A DNA stretch of 64,000 bases from NCBI GenBank assembly GCA_023404805.1, contig JAEYAL010000156.1, positions 1-64,000 on the forward strand. The letters are read 5' to 3'. Source of the stretch: Actinomycetes bacterium. GTDB lineage: Bacteria > Actinomycetota > Thermoleophilia > Solirubrobacterales > Solirubrobacteraceae. Positions 31,196-39,544 of this stretch are shown here, piece after piece (positions within the stretch are counted from its first letter, which is position 1; the number at the start of each line of letters is the position of its first letter). The notes under the pieces are model-generated. The model had not been told where the DNA came from. It did not search any database and saw only the letters and a program-made list of their open reading frames with translations. Made by a program: the position numbers and the translations under genes.

Positions 31196-31735
31196 GTGAC
31201 CGCTGCGCCTGACCCGAGCTCCGGCGCAGCGCCCCTTGAGATCCGCGTCGCGCGGCTCGAGGACCTCGCTGGGATCGTCGCCATCTACAACGCGTCGATC
31301 CCGGGTCAGAAGTCGACGGCCGACCTGGAACCCGTCACGGTCGAGTCGCGGATGGCGTGGTTCGTCATGCATGCGCCCGACCACCGCCCGATCTGGGTCG
31401 CCGACCGCGGCGGCCAGGTCGTCGGGTGGCTGAGCTTCAGCGACTACTACGGGCGCCCGGCCTATCGGACGACCGTGGAGGTCGGCGTCTACGTGGCGCC
31501 GGAGGCGCAGGGGCAGGGCGTCGCGCGGGCGCTGGTCGCGCATGCGATCGACGCCGCGCCGGGCCTCAGCGTCCGCACGCTGCTGTGGATCACCTTCGCG
31601 GTGAACGAGGCCAGCCTGCTGCTGGCCGAGTCGGTCGGCTTCACGCGCTGGGGCCTGCTGCCGAAGGTGACCGAGCTGTCCGGCGTGCGCCGCGACATCG
31701 CGATCCTCGGCCTGGAGCTCGCCGACCCAGACTGA
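31196..31735 (+). CDS. GNAT acetyltransferase, phosphinothricin acetyltransferase-like
   Basis: 179 residues. After a short Ala/Pro-rich leader the GNAT fold begins with IRVARLEDLAGIVAIYNASI; the acetyl-CoA site is VYVAPEAQGQGVARALVAHA, and the NEASLLLAESVGFTRWGLL helix matches the phosphinothricin/methionine sulfoximine N-acetyltransferase group. These enzymes acetylate amino-acid analogues and other small amines. GTG at 31196 has CGGAGG upstream. It follows the crotonase gene closely. Substrate inferred from similarity only. Confidence 0.85.
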   Translation: MTAAPDPSSGAAPLEIRVARLEDLAGIVAIYNASIPGQKSTADLEPVTVESRMAWFVMHAPDHRPIWVADRGGQVVGWLSFSDYYGRPAYRTTVEVGVYVAPEAQGQGVARALVAHAIDAAPGLSVRTLLWITFAVNEASLLLAESVGFTRWGLLPKVTELSGVRRDIAILGLELADPD

Positions 31736-31798
31736 CGGCACGGCGCCGCCGACGCTCCGGAAGAAGCGCGGGTCGACGAGGCTCGGGCGCGCGAGCCG

Positions 31799-32173
31799 CT
31801 ACTGGCCGGCGACGCTTGAGACGTACTCGGCGACGGCCTTGATCTGCTCGGCCGAGAGGCGGTTCGCGAACGACGGCATGGACCCGTCGCCGTTCGTGAC
31901 CTTCTCGGTCACGACGGCCGCGCTCGGCTTGACGTTGTCGAGGTTCGGGCCGATCGACCCCTTCGCGCCCGCTGCCGAAAGCGTGTGGCAGCTGCTGCAG
32001 TTGGCGTCCTTGAAGATCTGGTCGCCGGTCGTGGCCGTGATCGCGCTGCTGCTGCCGCCCGAACCGCCGCTGCCCGAGTCCGGCTCGCTGTCGCCGCAGC
32101 CCGCGAAAAGCGCCACCGCACCGGTGGCGGCGAGCATGGTCAGCGAGCGGGCGAGGGCGGAGGGAAACGGCAT
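31799..32173 (-). CDS. Lipoprotein cytochrome c
   Basis: 124 residues. The N-terminal signal ends in a lipobox (LFAGC, Cys about 26), so the protein is lipid-anchored outside the membrane. After a Gly/Ser linker comes a class I cytochrome c domain: CSSCH heme-binding site (about 59-63), and the distal methionine in DGSMPSFANRLSAEQIKAV. It is a small electron carrier, as in cbb3 oxidase or alternative complex III branches, but no respiratory operon is nearby. CAGGAT lies 7 bases before the ATG. Divergent from the DUF2252 gene. Confidence 0.9.
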   Translation of the reverse strand: MPFPSALARSLTMLAATGAVALFAGCGDSEPDSGSGGSGGSSSAITATTGDQIFKDANCSSCHTLSAAGAKGSIGPNLDNVKPSAAVVTEKVTNGDGSMPSFANRLSAEQIKAVAEYVSSVAGQ

Positions 32174-32180
32174 GCGCGAC

Positions 32181-32186
32181 ATCCTG
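32181..32186 (-). promoter_or_regulatory. -10 hexamer CAGGAT of the cytochrome c gene
   Basis: On the minus strand CAGGAT ends 7 bases before the ATG at 32173. The first base departs from the TAnnnT pattern. Confidence 0.35.
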
Positions 32187-32239
32187 CCGGATCCCGCGGC
32201 AGGTGGCCACCGGTGCTTGCTCTCTCGCACGCAGCCGTG

Positions 32240-32245
32240 CAGTAT
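32240..32245 (+). promoter_or_regulatory. -10 hexamer CAGTAT of the DUF2252 gene
   Basis: CAGTAT ends 7 bases before the ATG at 32253. Confidence 0.4.
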
Positions 32246-32252
32246 CGGCGCC

Positions 32253-33743
32253 ATGAGTGGCACCGCGCCGAAGCCGAAGAAGGACAACGACAAGAAGCTG
32301 GGCAAGGCCGGCAAGAACGGCAAGGGCAAAGCGACGTCGTCTGAGGCGGTCCGCAAACTCCTCGCGCCGGAAGCCGCGTTGGCGCCGCTCGCCCAGGAGC
32401 GCGCCGACGCCGGCGCGAAGCTGGCGACCGAGGTCGAGCGCGGCTGGAACGCGGACTGGGCCGCGCCGGCAGGCCGGAAGGACCCGGTCGCCATCCTCGA
32501 GGGCGAATCGGCGCAGCGGATCCAGGAGCTCATCCCGATCCGGTACGGCCGGATGCTCGCGTCGCCGTTTACGTTCTTCCGCGGCGCTGCCGCGATCATG
32601 GCCGAGGACCTCGCGCCGCTGCCGACGAGCAACCTGCGGGCGCAGTCCTCGGGCGACGCGCACCTGCTCAACTTCGGCGTGTTCGCGGCCCCAGACCGCC
32701 GCCTCGTCTTCGACCTCAACGACTTCGACCAGACGCTGCCGGCGCCGTTTGAGTGGGACCTCAAGCGACTGGCGGCGAGCTGCGTGATCGCCGCGCGCGA
32801 CGTCGACGCGGGGGAGGAAGTGGCGCGCTCAGTGGCCGCGGCAGCCGTCGACGCCTACCGCTGGGCGATGTGGCGCTACGCGTCGATGCGCCACCTCGAC
32901 GTCTTCTACGACCGGATCGAGGTCTCGGAGGACCTGCCCCGGCTGCGGCAGTACGCCGACAAGGCGACCCTCTCGCGGATGCGCAAAGACTTCGCCAAGG
33001 CGCAGACGCGCACGAGCGTCGCGTCGCTGGAGCGCTTCGCCGAGCGCCTGCCCGACGGCCGCTTCCAGCTCCACGAGGAGCCGCCGCTCGTCGAGCGCCT
33101 CACGGGCCATCACGTGCTCGACCTCGTGAAGGAGGACTTCGAGCGCTACACCCGCACGCTGGACCCCGAGAAGGCCGACGTCATCAACCGCTACCGCTTC
33201 CAGGACGTCGCGCGCAAAGTCGTCGGCGTCGGCTCCGTCGGCATCGAGGCCTACATCATCCTGCTCGTGGGCGACCGCGACGACGACCCGCTGTTCCTCC
33301 AGCTCAAGGAGGTCAAGGAATCGGTGTTCGCGCCCTACGCCGGGCCGAGCATCTACGAGCACCAAGGCGAGCGCGTCGTGCGCGGCCAGAAGGTCATGCA
33401 GACGACGGGCGACGTGTTCCTCGGCTGGCTGAACCACGCGGGCGACGGCAGCCCGGACTACTACGTCCGCCAGCTGCGAGACAAAAAAGGCTCGGTCAAG
33501 ATCGAGCGGCTCAACCCGTCGGGCCTGCGGCTCTACGCCGAGGAGTGCGGCGCCGTGCTGGCCCGCGCCCACGCGCGCTCCGGCGATGCTGCGACCATGG
33601 CGGGCTACCTCGGGACCGGCCGGGAGATCGTCGAGGCGTTCACCGAGTTCGCCGTGCGCTACGCCGACCAGAACGAGCTCGACTACCAGGCGCTCCTGCA
33701 GGCAGAAACCGACGGCCGCATCACGGTGCAGCGCGGCCTCTAG
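32253..33743 (+). CDS. DUF2252 family protein (kinase-like fold)
   Basis: 496 residues, full length for DUF2252. After a Lys-rich start the conserved block begins with RYGRMLASPFTFFRGAAA, then SSGDAHLLNFG, FDLNDFDQTLPAPFEWDLKR and late LQLKEVKESVFAPY. The GDxHxxN and FDxNDFD elements resemble the catalytic and metal-binding motifs of aminoglycoside phosphotransferase-like kinases, but no substrate is known for the family. It is a single gene with a promoter shared with the divergent cytochrome c region and a hairpin after the stop. Confidence 0.88.
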   Translation: MSGTAPKPKKDNDKKLGKAGKNGKGKATSSEAVRKLLAPEAALAPLAQERADAGAKLATEVERGWNADWAAPAGRKDPVAILEGESAQRIQELIPIRYGRMLASPFTFFRGAAAIMAEDLAPLPTSNLRAQSSGDAHLLNFGVFAAPDRRLVFDLNDFDQTLPAPFEWDLKRLAASCVIAARDVDAGEEVARSVAAAAVDAYRWAMWRYASMRHLDVFYDRIEVSEDLPRLRQYADKATLSRMRKDFAKAQTRTSVASLERFAERLPDGRFQLHEEPPLVERLTGHHVLDLVKEDFERYTRTLDPEKADVINRYRFQDVARKVVGVGSVGIEAYIILLVGDRDDDPLFLQLKEVKESVFAPYAGPSIYEHQGERVVRGQKVMQTTGDVFLGWLNHAGDGSPDYYVRQLRDKKGSVKIERLNPSGLRLYAEECGAVLARAHARSGDAATMAGYLGTGREIVEAFTEFAVRYADQNELDYQALLQAETDGRITVQRGL

Positions 33744-33763
33744 GCCGCGCGCGGTCGCGCGGC
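33744..33763 (+). terminator. Hairpin after the DUF2252 gene
   Basis: GCCGCGCG (33744-33751) pairs perfectly with CGCGCGGC (33756-33763) with a CGGT loop, beginning right after the stop codon. Confidence 0.55.
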
Positions 33764-33815
33764 AGGGGCTCCGCCTGGCGCCCGCTTGGCACCGCCGGCC
33801 GCCAGCCTGGCGACG

Positions 33816-33821
33816 TACGAT
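33816..33821 (+). promoter_or_regulatory. -10 hexamer TACGAT of the aminotransferase gene
   Basis: TACGAT ends 6 bases before the GTG at 33828. Confidence 0.5.
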
Positions 33822-33827
33822 GGGGCG

Positions 33828-35006
33828 GTGAAGGTCTCACGGCGTTCGGCCGTTCCCCCGTTTGCCGTCATGGAGGTGCTCGCCGCAGTCGGCGAGCGCC
33901 AGGACGCTGGCCTCGACGTCTTCTCGCTCTGCGCTGGCGAGCCTGGCGGGGGCGCGCCAGCTGATGTGCGCGCGCTGGCGGCCGAGCTGCTCACCTCGGG
34001 CGCAGCGCTCGGCTACACGGCGGCGCTTGGCGTCCCAGCCCTGCGGCAGTCGCTCGCGCAGCACTACGAGCGCTGGTACGGCCTCAGCGTCGACCCGGCG
34101 CAGGTGGCGATCACGACGGGGTCGTCGGGCGCGTTCGTCCTCGCGTTCCTCGCGGCGTTCGAGCCCGGCGACCGCGTGGCGCTCGCCCGCCCGGGGTACC
34201 CGGCCTACCGCAACATCCTCGCCTCGCTGGGGTGCGAGGTCGTCGACATCCCCTGCGGCGCGGACACGCGGTACCAGCCGACGCCCGCGCTGCTGGAAGC
34301 CGCTGTCGCGGACGGCGGCCCGCTGGCCGGGCTCATCCTCGCTTCGCCGGCGAACCCGACCGGCACGATGGTCGACCGCGACGAGCTCGCGGCGCTCGTG
34401 GGCTGGTGCGACGCCTCCGGCACACGGCTCGTGAGCGACGAGATCTACCACGGCATCACCTACGGCGAGGACTCCGCGACCTGCGCGTGGGAGCACGGCT
34501 CGTCGGCGATCGTCGTGTCGTCGTTCTCCAAGTACTGGGGGATGACCGGTTGGCGCCTGGGATGGGCGCTGCTGCCGGAGGACCTCGTCGCGCCCGTCGA
34601 CGCGCTCGCTGGGAATTTGGCGCTCTGCCCGCCGGCGCTGGCGCAGCATGCGGCCGTCGCGGCGTTCACGCCCGCCTCGTACGCCGAGGCCGAGGCCGCG
34701 GTGGCGAGCTACCGGGAGCACCGCGCGCTCGTGCTCGGGCGGCTGCCGCAGCTCGGCTGGGGCGCGACCGCGCCCGCTGACGGCGCCTTCTACGTCTACG
34801 CCGACATCGCCGCGCAGCTGGCCGCCACCGGGTCTGCCGACTCGGTCGCGTGGTGCCAGCGGCTGCTGGATGAGACCGGCGTGGCGCTCACGCCCGGCAC
34901 CGATTTCGATGCCGTCGGCGGAGCGCACTGGGCGCGGCTGTCGTTCGCGGCCGACCGCGCCGTGATCGAGCAGGGGCTAGACCGGCTCGCGGCCTGGCGG
35001 CGGTAA
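33828..35006 (+). CDS. Pyridoxal-phosphate aminotransferase, class I/II
   Basis: 392 residues of fold-type I. The PLP lysine is in VVSSFSKYWGMTGWRLGW; LASPANPTGTMVDRDEL gives the Asn that contacts the cofactor ring, DEIYHGITYG the Asp and Tyr, and the C-terminal HWARLSFA the Arg that binds the substrate carboxylate. This is the aspartate aminotransferase-like subgroup; the substrate pair cannot be told. GTG 33828 was chosen over upstream in-frame starts because of the TACGAT box 6 bases away. Monocistronic between the DUF2252 and cold-shock genes. Confidence 0.88.
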   Translation: MKVSRRSAVPPFAVMEVLAAVGERQDAGLDVFSLCAGEPGGGAPADVRALAAELLTSGAALGYTAALGVPALRQSLAQHYERWYGLSVDPAQVAITTGSSGAFVLAFLAAFEPGDRVALARPGYPAYRNILASLGCEVVDIPCGADTRYQPTPALLEAAVADGGPLAGLILASPANPTGTMVDRDELAALVGWCDASGTRLVSDEIYHGITYGEDSATCAWEHGSSAIVVSSFSKYWGMTGWRLGWALLPEDLVAPVDALAGNLALCPPALAQHAAVAAFTPASYAEAEAAVASYREHRALVLGRLPQLGWGATAPADGAFYVYADIAAQLAATGSADSVAWCQRLLDETGVALTPGTDFDAVGGAHWARLSFAADRAVIEQGLDRLAAWRR

Positions 35007-35029
35007 GCGCCAGGCGCGAACGCGGTACG

Positions 35030-35230
35030 TCAGCCGACGATCTGGACCTGCGTCGCCGAGAGGCCCTTCGGACCTTGCTCGGTCTCGTAGGACACCTTCG
35101 CGCCCTCGGGCAGTGTTGCGCCGTTCGGCAGCGCAGAGTGGTGGACGAACAAGTCCTTGCCCTTTTCGTCGGGCGAGATGAAGCCGTAGCCCTTCTCGTC
35201 GCTAAACCACTTGACGGTTCCTGTAGCCAT
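35030..35230 (-). CDS. Cold-shock protein, CspA family
   Basis: A 66-residue single-stranded nucleic-acid-binding OB-fold protein. The two RNA-binding motifs are KGYGFI (about 13-18) and DLFVHHSAL (27-35, with the usual VHFSAL reading VHHSAL). AGGAGG lies ahead of the ATG at a good distance. It acts as an RNA chaperone. The upstream 125 bases are GC-rich with short inverted repeats; no clear promoter could be picked. Firm family assignment; it need not be cold-induced. Confidence 0.95.
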   Translation of the reverse strand: MATGTVKWFSDEKGYGFISPDEKGKDLFVHHSALPNGATLPEGAKVSYETEQGPKGLSATQVQIVG

Positions 35231-35355
35231 GAACCGGCCTCCTTGCGGGTCCCGCGACTCCTGCGGCGGGAACGTCCCGCCTGTGGAGAGGTAAACGGTG
35301 CGCGACCCGCCGCGGACTCTACTGACGGGCGCGCGCTCGGGGGCTGACCTCGCGG

Positions 35356-36000
35356 CTACGGCCGGGCGCCCGCGTCCGCGCCGACGCCCGCATCGGTCGC
35401 CAGACCGAGGAAGAACAGCCGCAGCATGGTGCCGAACAGCTCGTCCGGTGTCGTGTCGTCGAGCAGCTGCTCGATGGCCACGCCGTGGGCCATGGCAAAC
35501 GTCATCCGGGCGACGAGGTCGGGCGGCACGGACGGGGTGATCCCCGCCTCAGCGACGCGCCGCTCGAAGATCTCGGTGACGCCGGCCCGCAGGCGGTCGG
35601 TGCGGTCGACGAAGTCGCGCCGGAACTCCTCGTGGCGCGCGGCGTGCGAGGAGAACTCCAGGAAGAGCCGGCACCAGTCCGCATCGCCGCGCAGCGCCTG
35701 GATGAAGTCGAGGCCCACCTGCTCGGCCTGCGCGGTGATCGCGTCGCGGTTCGACGTCAGCCGCTCGATCGCGGCGAGCCGCTCGGCGAAGTGCAGGTCG
35801 AGCAGGTCGAGGAACAGCGCCTCTTTGCTCTTGAAATTCGCGTAGAACGCGCCCTTGGTGCGGCCGGCGTCGGCGGCGATGTCGTCGATCGAGGCGCGGT
35901 GCAGGCCCTTTTCGGCGAACACGCGCATCGCCGACGCGAGCAGCGCATCGCGGGTCGCGGCTTGCTGCTCCTTGCGGGTCAGGCGTGGCGTTGCGCTCAT
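35356..36000 (-). CDS. TetR-family transcriptional regulator (P450 operon)
   Basis: 214 residues. The helix-turn-helix (about residues 10-56) reads TRDALLASAMRVFAEKGLHR, then ASIDDIAADAGRTKGAFYANF; the C-terminal part is a helical ligand pocket. The ATG at 36000 overlaps the TGA of the P450 gene, so the regulator is translated together with the enzyme and probably represses the operon through the repeated dyad at 37385-37415. The inducer may be the P450 substrate or a related hydrophobic compound. Confidence 0.88.
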   Translation of the reverse strand: MSATPRLTRKEQQAATRDALLASAMRVFAEKGLHRASIDDIAADAGRTKGAFYANFKSKEALFLDLLDLHFAERLAAIERLTSNRDAITAQAEQVGLDFIQALRGDADWCRLFLEFSSHAARHEEFRRDFVDRTDRLRAGVTEIFERRVAEAGITPSVPPDLVARMTFAMAHGVAIEQLLDDTTPDELFGTMLRLFFLGLATDAGVGADAGARP

Positions 36001-37346
36001 GCCGCCATTGTCGCGAGCGGCGCCGCGGCGGGCTGGCGCCGTCCGGCGACCCGCACGAGCGTGCGGTCGCCCGGCGTGAGCGTGATCAGCCGGCGGGCGA
36101 CGCGCTCTGGGGCCGCGTTGACGGGCTGAAGCTCGAGCTGCTGCACGATCGCGGGGAGGACCTGCTTCATCTCGTAGAGCGCGAAGCTCGCGCCGAGGCA
36201 CCGCCGGATGCCACCGCCGAACGGGATCCAGGTGTAGGTGCCCGGCTTCTGCTCCAAGAACCGCTCAGGCTTGAACGCGTGCGGATCCGGGTAGACCTCG
36301 GGGTTCGTGTGCACGAGGTGGATGCTGCAGGCCACGCGGGTGCCGGCGGGCAGGTGGTAGCCGCCGAGCTCCACGTCGGCTTGCAGGTCGCGCACGACGA
36401 CAGGGAGGACTGGCCGCAGCCGCAGGGTCTCGCGGATCACGGCGTCGAGGTACTCCTCCTTGCCCTCGTCGAGCTCGGCCCGCAGGCGCGCGAGCTTGTC
36501 GGGGTGGCGGATCAGCCGCTCGATGGCCCAGCTCAGCGAGGTGGCCGTGGTCTCGTGCCCGGCCACGAGCAGCGTCATCAGCTCGTCGCGCAGCTCCCGG
36601 TCGGTGAGCGGCTTGCCCTCCTCGTCGCGGGCGAGCATCAGCAGCGAGAGGATGTCTTCGCGCTCGGCGAGATCGCCGGCCTGCCGACGGCGGGCGAACT
36701 CGGCGAAGAGCGCTTCGTCGGCAGGGGCGAGCATCTTCTTCACCCAGCCGATCTCGCGGAACTTGTAAGGCCCGACGGCCGCGAGCGCCACGAAGGTCGT
36801 CGGGTGCATCACCCGCTCCAGCAGCGTGAGGAGCAACGCGCGGACGTGGTCGAGCTCCGCGCCCTCCTCCATGCCGAACACGGCGCGCATGATGACTTCG
36901 AGGGTCACGTCCTGCATGCGCGGCGCGAGCTGGAGCTCCTCGCCGACGGGCCAGGTCGCGACTTCGCGCTCGGCCGCCTCGCGCATGATGTCGCCGTAGC
37001 GGGCCATCCGCTCGCCGTGGAAGGCGGGGAGGAGGAGCTTGCGCTGGCGCATGTGGTCGGCGCCGTCGAGCAGCAGGACCGAGCTGTCGCCGAGCAACGG
37101 CAGCAGGATGCTGTTGGCCCGGCCCGCGTGGAACACCTCGGGGGAACCGGTGAAGACCTGCTTGACCAGTTCGGGCGTCGCGACGACCACCCACGGCTTC
37201 TCGTCGGCGATGTGGACGCGGAAGACGTCGCCGTGGCGCGCGTGCTGCTTCGTGAAGTACGGCAGCGAGCGCGTGAAGAATCCGAGCGCTTGGACCGGCC
37301 GCGGGGCGCGTGGTCCGGGAACGGTCGTGGCAGTGGCGGCGGGCAT
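35997..37346 (-). CDS. Cytochrome P450
   Basis: A 449-residue heme monooxygenase. The heme-ligand loop FGGGIRRCLGA puts the axial Cys at about 383; the I-helix is AGHETTATSLSWA with the oxygen-activating Thr, and the K-helix ExxR is in IRETLRLRPVLP. The sequence type resembles the CYP110/CYP135-138 actinobacterial group acting on fatty acids, steroids or xenobiotics. No ferredoxin gene is adjacent. GGGAGA precedes ATG 37346. It is co-transcribed with the TetR gene that follows it. Substrate unknown. Confidence 0.93.
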   Translation of the reverse strand: MPAATATTVPGPRAPRPVQALGFFTRSLPYFTKQHARHGDVFRVHIADEKPWVVVATPELVKQVFTGSPEVFHAGRANSILLPLLGDSSVLLLDGADHMRQRKLLLPAFHGERMARYGDIMREAAEREVATWPVGEELQLAPRMQDVTLEVIMRAVFGMEEGAELDHVRALLLTLLERVMHPTTFVALAAVGPYKFREIGWVKKMLAPADEALFAEFARRRQAGDLAEREDILSLLMLARDEEGKPLTDRELRDELMTLLVAGHETTATSLSWAIERLIRHPDKLARLRAELDEGKEEYLDAVIRETLRLRPVLPVVVRDLQADVELGGYHLPAGTRVACSIHLVHTNPEVYPDPHAFKPERFLEQKPGTYTWIPFGGGIRRCLGASFALYEMKQVLPAIVQQLELQPVNAAPERVARRLITLTPGDRTLVRVAGRRQPAAAPLATMAA

Positions 37347-37384
37347 GGCGTCTCCCAGTGGTCGAGCGGCTGGCGGCAGTCGCG

Positions 37385-37415
37385 TACTGAACGGTATCCG
37401 GATACTGTCCGGTAT
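37385..37415. promoter_or_regulatory. Operator-like repeats upstream of the P450 operon
   Basis: TACTGAACGGTAT (37385-37397) and TACTGTCCGGTAT (37403-37415) form a direct repeat with an 18-bp period, and the 12-bp palindrome GTATCCGGATAC lies across them at 37394-37405. The distance to the P450 start (about 40-70 bases) and the symmetry fit a site for the co-transcribed TetR protein. Confidence 0.65.
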
Positions 37416-37560
37416 GCAAGCGGCGGGTTCCCGGGCCTCCCTTGCCCCGGCGGGCGGCTGGAGACTGCCAGTGTCAAAAATGTCGCTGCTATTCACACAA
37501 GTGGTGTCAGATGCGCTACGCTCTGTGGCGCGTGTCACGGACGACCCGCGGCTCTGTCCC

Positions 37561-39414
37561 ATGAGCGGCTCGCCACCCCGCCGAGCTGGAGGTCTCTTGC
37601 CCCGTCTATCCACGCTGCTTCGCCGAAGCGCATTGGCCTGCGCCGCCGCCGGCGCCGCAACGAGCTTCGCCGCTGCGCCCGCGAGCGCCGCGACGCTCAC
37701 GGCCGACTCCGAATGCCGGACGCCAATGGCGAGCATGTCGCTCCCGACGCTGACGGTCTCCGGCAATGTGCCGGCTTCTGCCGACGTGGGCACCGTGACC
37801 GCGCCAGTCCAGCTGAGCGTGAAGCTCGCCTGGCCGCCGGCGCTGGCGCTCCAGGTGATCTCGCCGGGGTACAGCGTCCGCGGCGAAATCAACCTGCGGG
37901 TCAAGGTGACAAGCCCCAGCGGTGCGAGCGAGCTCCGCACGGTCAGCGCCCCGATGACGCCGATCGACATCACGGAGCGGCCGAACTCCAGCTACACCAG
38001 CTATCCGTTCATCGCGGCGGGGACGCTTCCGGCGCTGACGTTGTCTGAGCCGGGCGCGACCCGTATCGACATCGTCGGATTCAGCCAGAACGTGCGGTTT
38101 GAAACCGAGAGCGGGCTGGTGCGGGGGCCCGGGACCGATTTTGACGGCGCTCCGGTCGCCGACTCCGACGGCGACCCGGAGACCTCGGACATCCCCTGTC
38201 GGCTCCGGTCGAGCGGCGGCGTGGCGAACCTCGCGACGATCAACGCGCAGCCAGCGGTCTGCCCGCCGGTGATCCTGCCGCCGGAGGCGCCGGTCGCGCA
38301 GCCGTTCCAGCCCGGCGACATCACGGCCGGTTCGGTGCACCTGCGCTGGACCCAGCCGCCGACGCCGCGGTGTGGTTCGCCCGCCGCGTCGTTCCGCATC
38401 GACAACGCGCCGCGTGCGATCAGCGTCCCGGCGACCCAAAGCGACGTCGTGATCGACCGCCTGCAGCCGAACACGAACTACTCGTTTGACGTCGTGGCCC
38501 TTGACCAGTCGGGCTTCTCGTCGCAGCCCGCCAGGTTCACGTTCAAGACTGCGCCGGCGATCTGCACGGCTGACCTGAAGCCGCCCCCGACCCCGGTCGC
38601 GCTGCCGCTCGGCAACGCCGACATCGGCTCGACCACGGTGACGCTGCGCTGGCAACCGGGCGACGAGGGCGTGTGCCCGACCGAGGACCTCACCTCCTAC
38701 CGGATCACCTACGGCGACAAGACCATCACCGTCCCGGCGACCCAGAACACGCTTCAGGTGACAGGGCTGACGCCCGCGACGGCGTACGCCTTTGAGATCC
38801 GCTCGGTCGCCGCGACCGTCAGCTACTCGCGCGCGCCGCTGGTCGTCAACGTCACGACCGACCCGGTGGCCTGTCCGCTCAGCAGCGGCGGGTGCTCAGG
38901 CCCCGCGTATTCCTACAGCCTCGCCGGCACGACGACCCTCAAGACGCTGACGAAGGGGACGCTGCAGCTGAGCGGGGCGATCAAGGCCCAGCTGACGCTC
39001 GCCACCGGTGCGGTCAGCGCCGACCTGACGCTCAACGACACCTCGGGCCGCCTCGTCGCGGCGGGCTTCCTGCCGGTTACCGCGAAGGTCGGCTTCGCGC
39101 CGTCCGGAAAGACGACCGGCTCGCTCATCGACGGCGTGCTCAAGACCAACTCGAAGGTCCGGATCAAGGTCAAGGAGGTGAAGCTGTTCGGGGCGATCCC
39201 GCTGGCTGGCGGCAACAACTGCCAGACGAAGAACCTGTCCGACATCAACCTGCAGTCGACGCAGCCGGAGTTCCTGCCGCTGACCGGTGGCCCGCTCGCA
39301 GGCACCTACAAGATCAGCGACCTCAACGGCTGCGGCGCGCTGAACGGCCTCGTCTCGCCGCTGACGGCCGGTGGTGGCAACACCATCGCGCTGAACCTCA
39401 CGCCGCTGACGTAG
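37561..39414 (+). CDS. Secreted protein with two fibronectin type III domains
   Basis: 617 residues. A signal peptide (basic to about 22, cleavage near ASA at 44) leads to an N-terminal beta domain (45-230; TLTADSECRTPM, AWPPALALQVI) like the exported DUF6801-type domains of actinobacteria. Two fibronectin type III modules follow (about 250-345 with HLRWTQPPTP and NYSFDVVALDQSG; about 350-445 with TLRWQPGDEG and AYAFEIRSVA). The last 160 residues form a beta-rich domain with cysteines. An extracellular adhesive or structural role is likely. ATG 37561 was chosen for the signal peptide. Stop followed by a hairpin. Confidence 0.8.
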   Translation: MSGSPPRRAGGLLPRLSTLLRRSALACAAAGAATSFAAAPASAATLTADSECRTPMASMSLPTLTVSGNVPASADVGTVTAPVQLSVKLAWPPALALQVISPGYSVRGEINLRVKVTSPSGASELRTVSAPMTPIDITERPNSSYTSYPFIAAGTLPALTLSEPGATRIDIVGFSQNVRFETESGLVRGPGTDFDGAPVADSDGDPETSDIPCRLRSSGGVANLATINAQPAVCPPVILPPEAPVAQPFQPGDITAGSVHLRWTQPPTPRCGSPAASFRIDNAPRAISVPATQSDVVIDRLQPNTNYSFDVVALDQSGFSSQPARFTFKTAPAICTADLKPPPTPVALPLGNADIGSTTVTLRWQPGDEGVCPTEDLTSYRITYGDKTITVPATQNTLQVTGLTPATAYAFEIRSVAATVSYSRAPLVVNVTTDPVACPLSSGGCSGPAYSYSLAGTTTLKTLTKGTLQLSGAIKAQLTLATGAVSADLTLNDTSGRLVAAGFLPVTAKVGFAPSGKTTGSLIDGVLKTNSKVRIKVKEVKLFGAIPLAGGNNCQTKNLSDINLQSTQPEFLPLTGGPLAGTYKISDLNGCGALNGLVSPLTAGGGNTIALNLTPLT

Positions 39415-39433
39415 CGTCCTCGCGCGGCTTGCC

Positions 39434-39469
39434 GCGGAGCTGTCGCTGCCAGGCCGGCGGCAGCTCCGC
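39434..39469. terminator. Hairpin between convergent genes
   Basis: GCGGAGCTG (39434-39442) pairs with CAGCTCCGC (39461-39469), loop of 18, between the fibronectin-type protein and the convergent PatB-like gene. Confidence 0.5.
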
Positions 39470-39544
39470 CGGGCCGGCCACCGCGCTGCGCGGCGGTGCC
39501 GGGGTCGGCCGTGACCAGGGCCCGGCGCTGTGCCCGTCTGCGGT

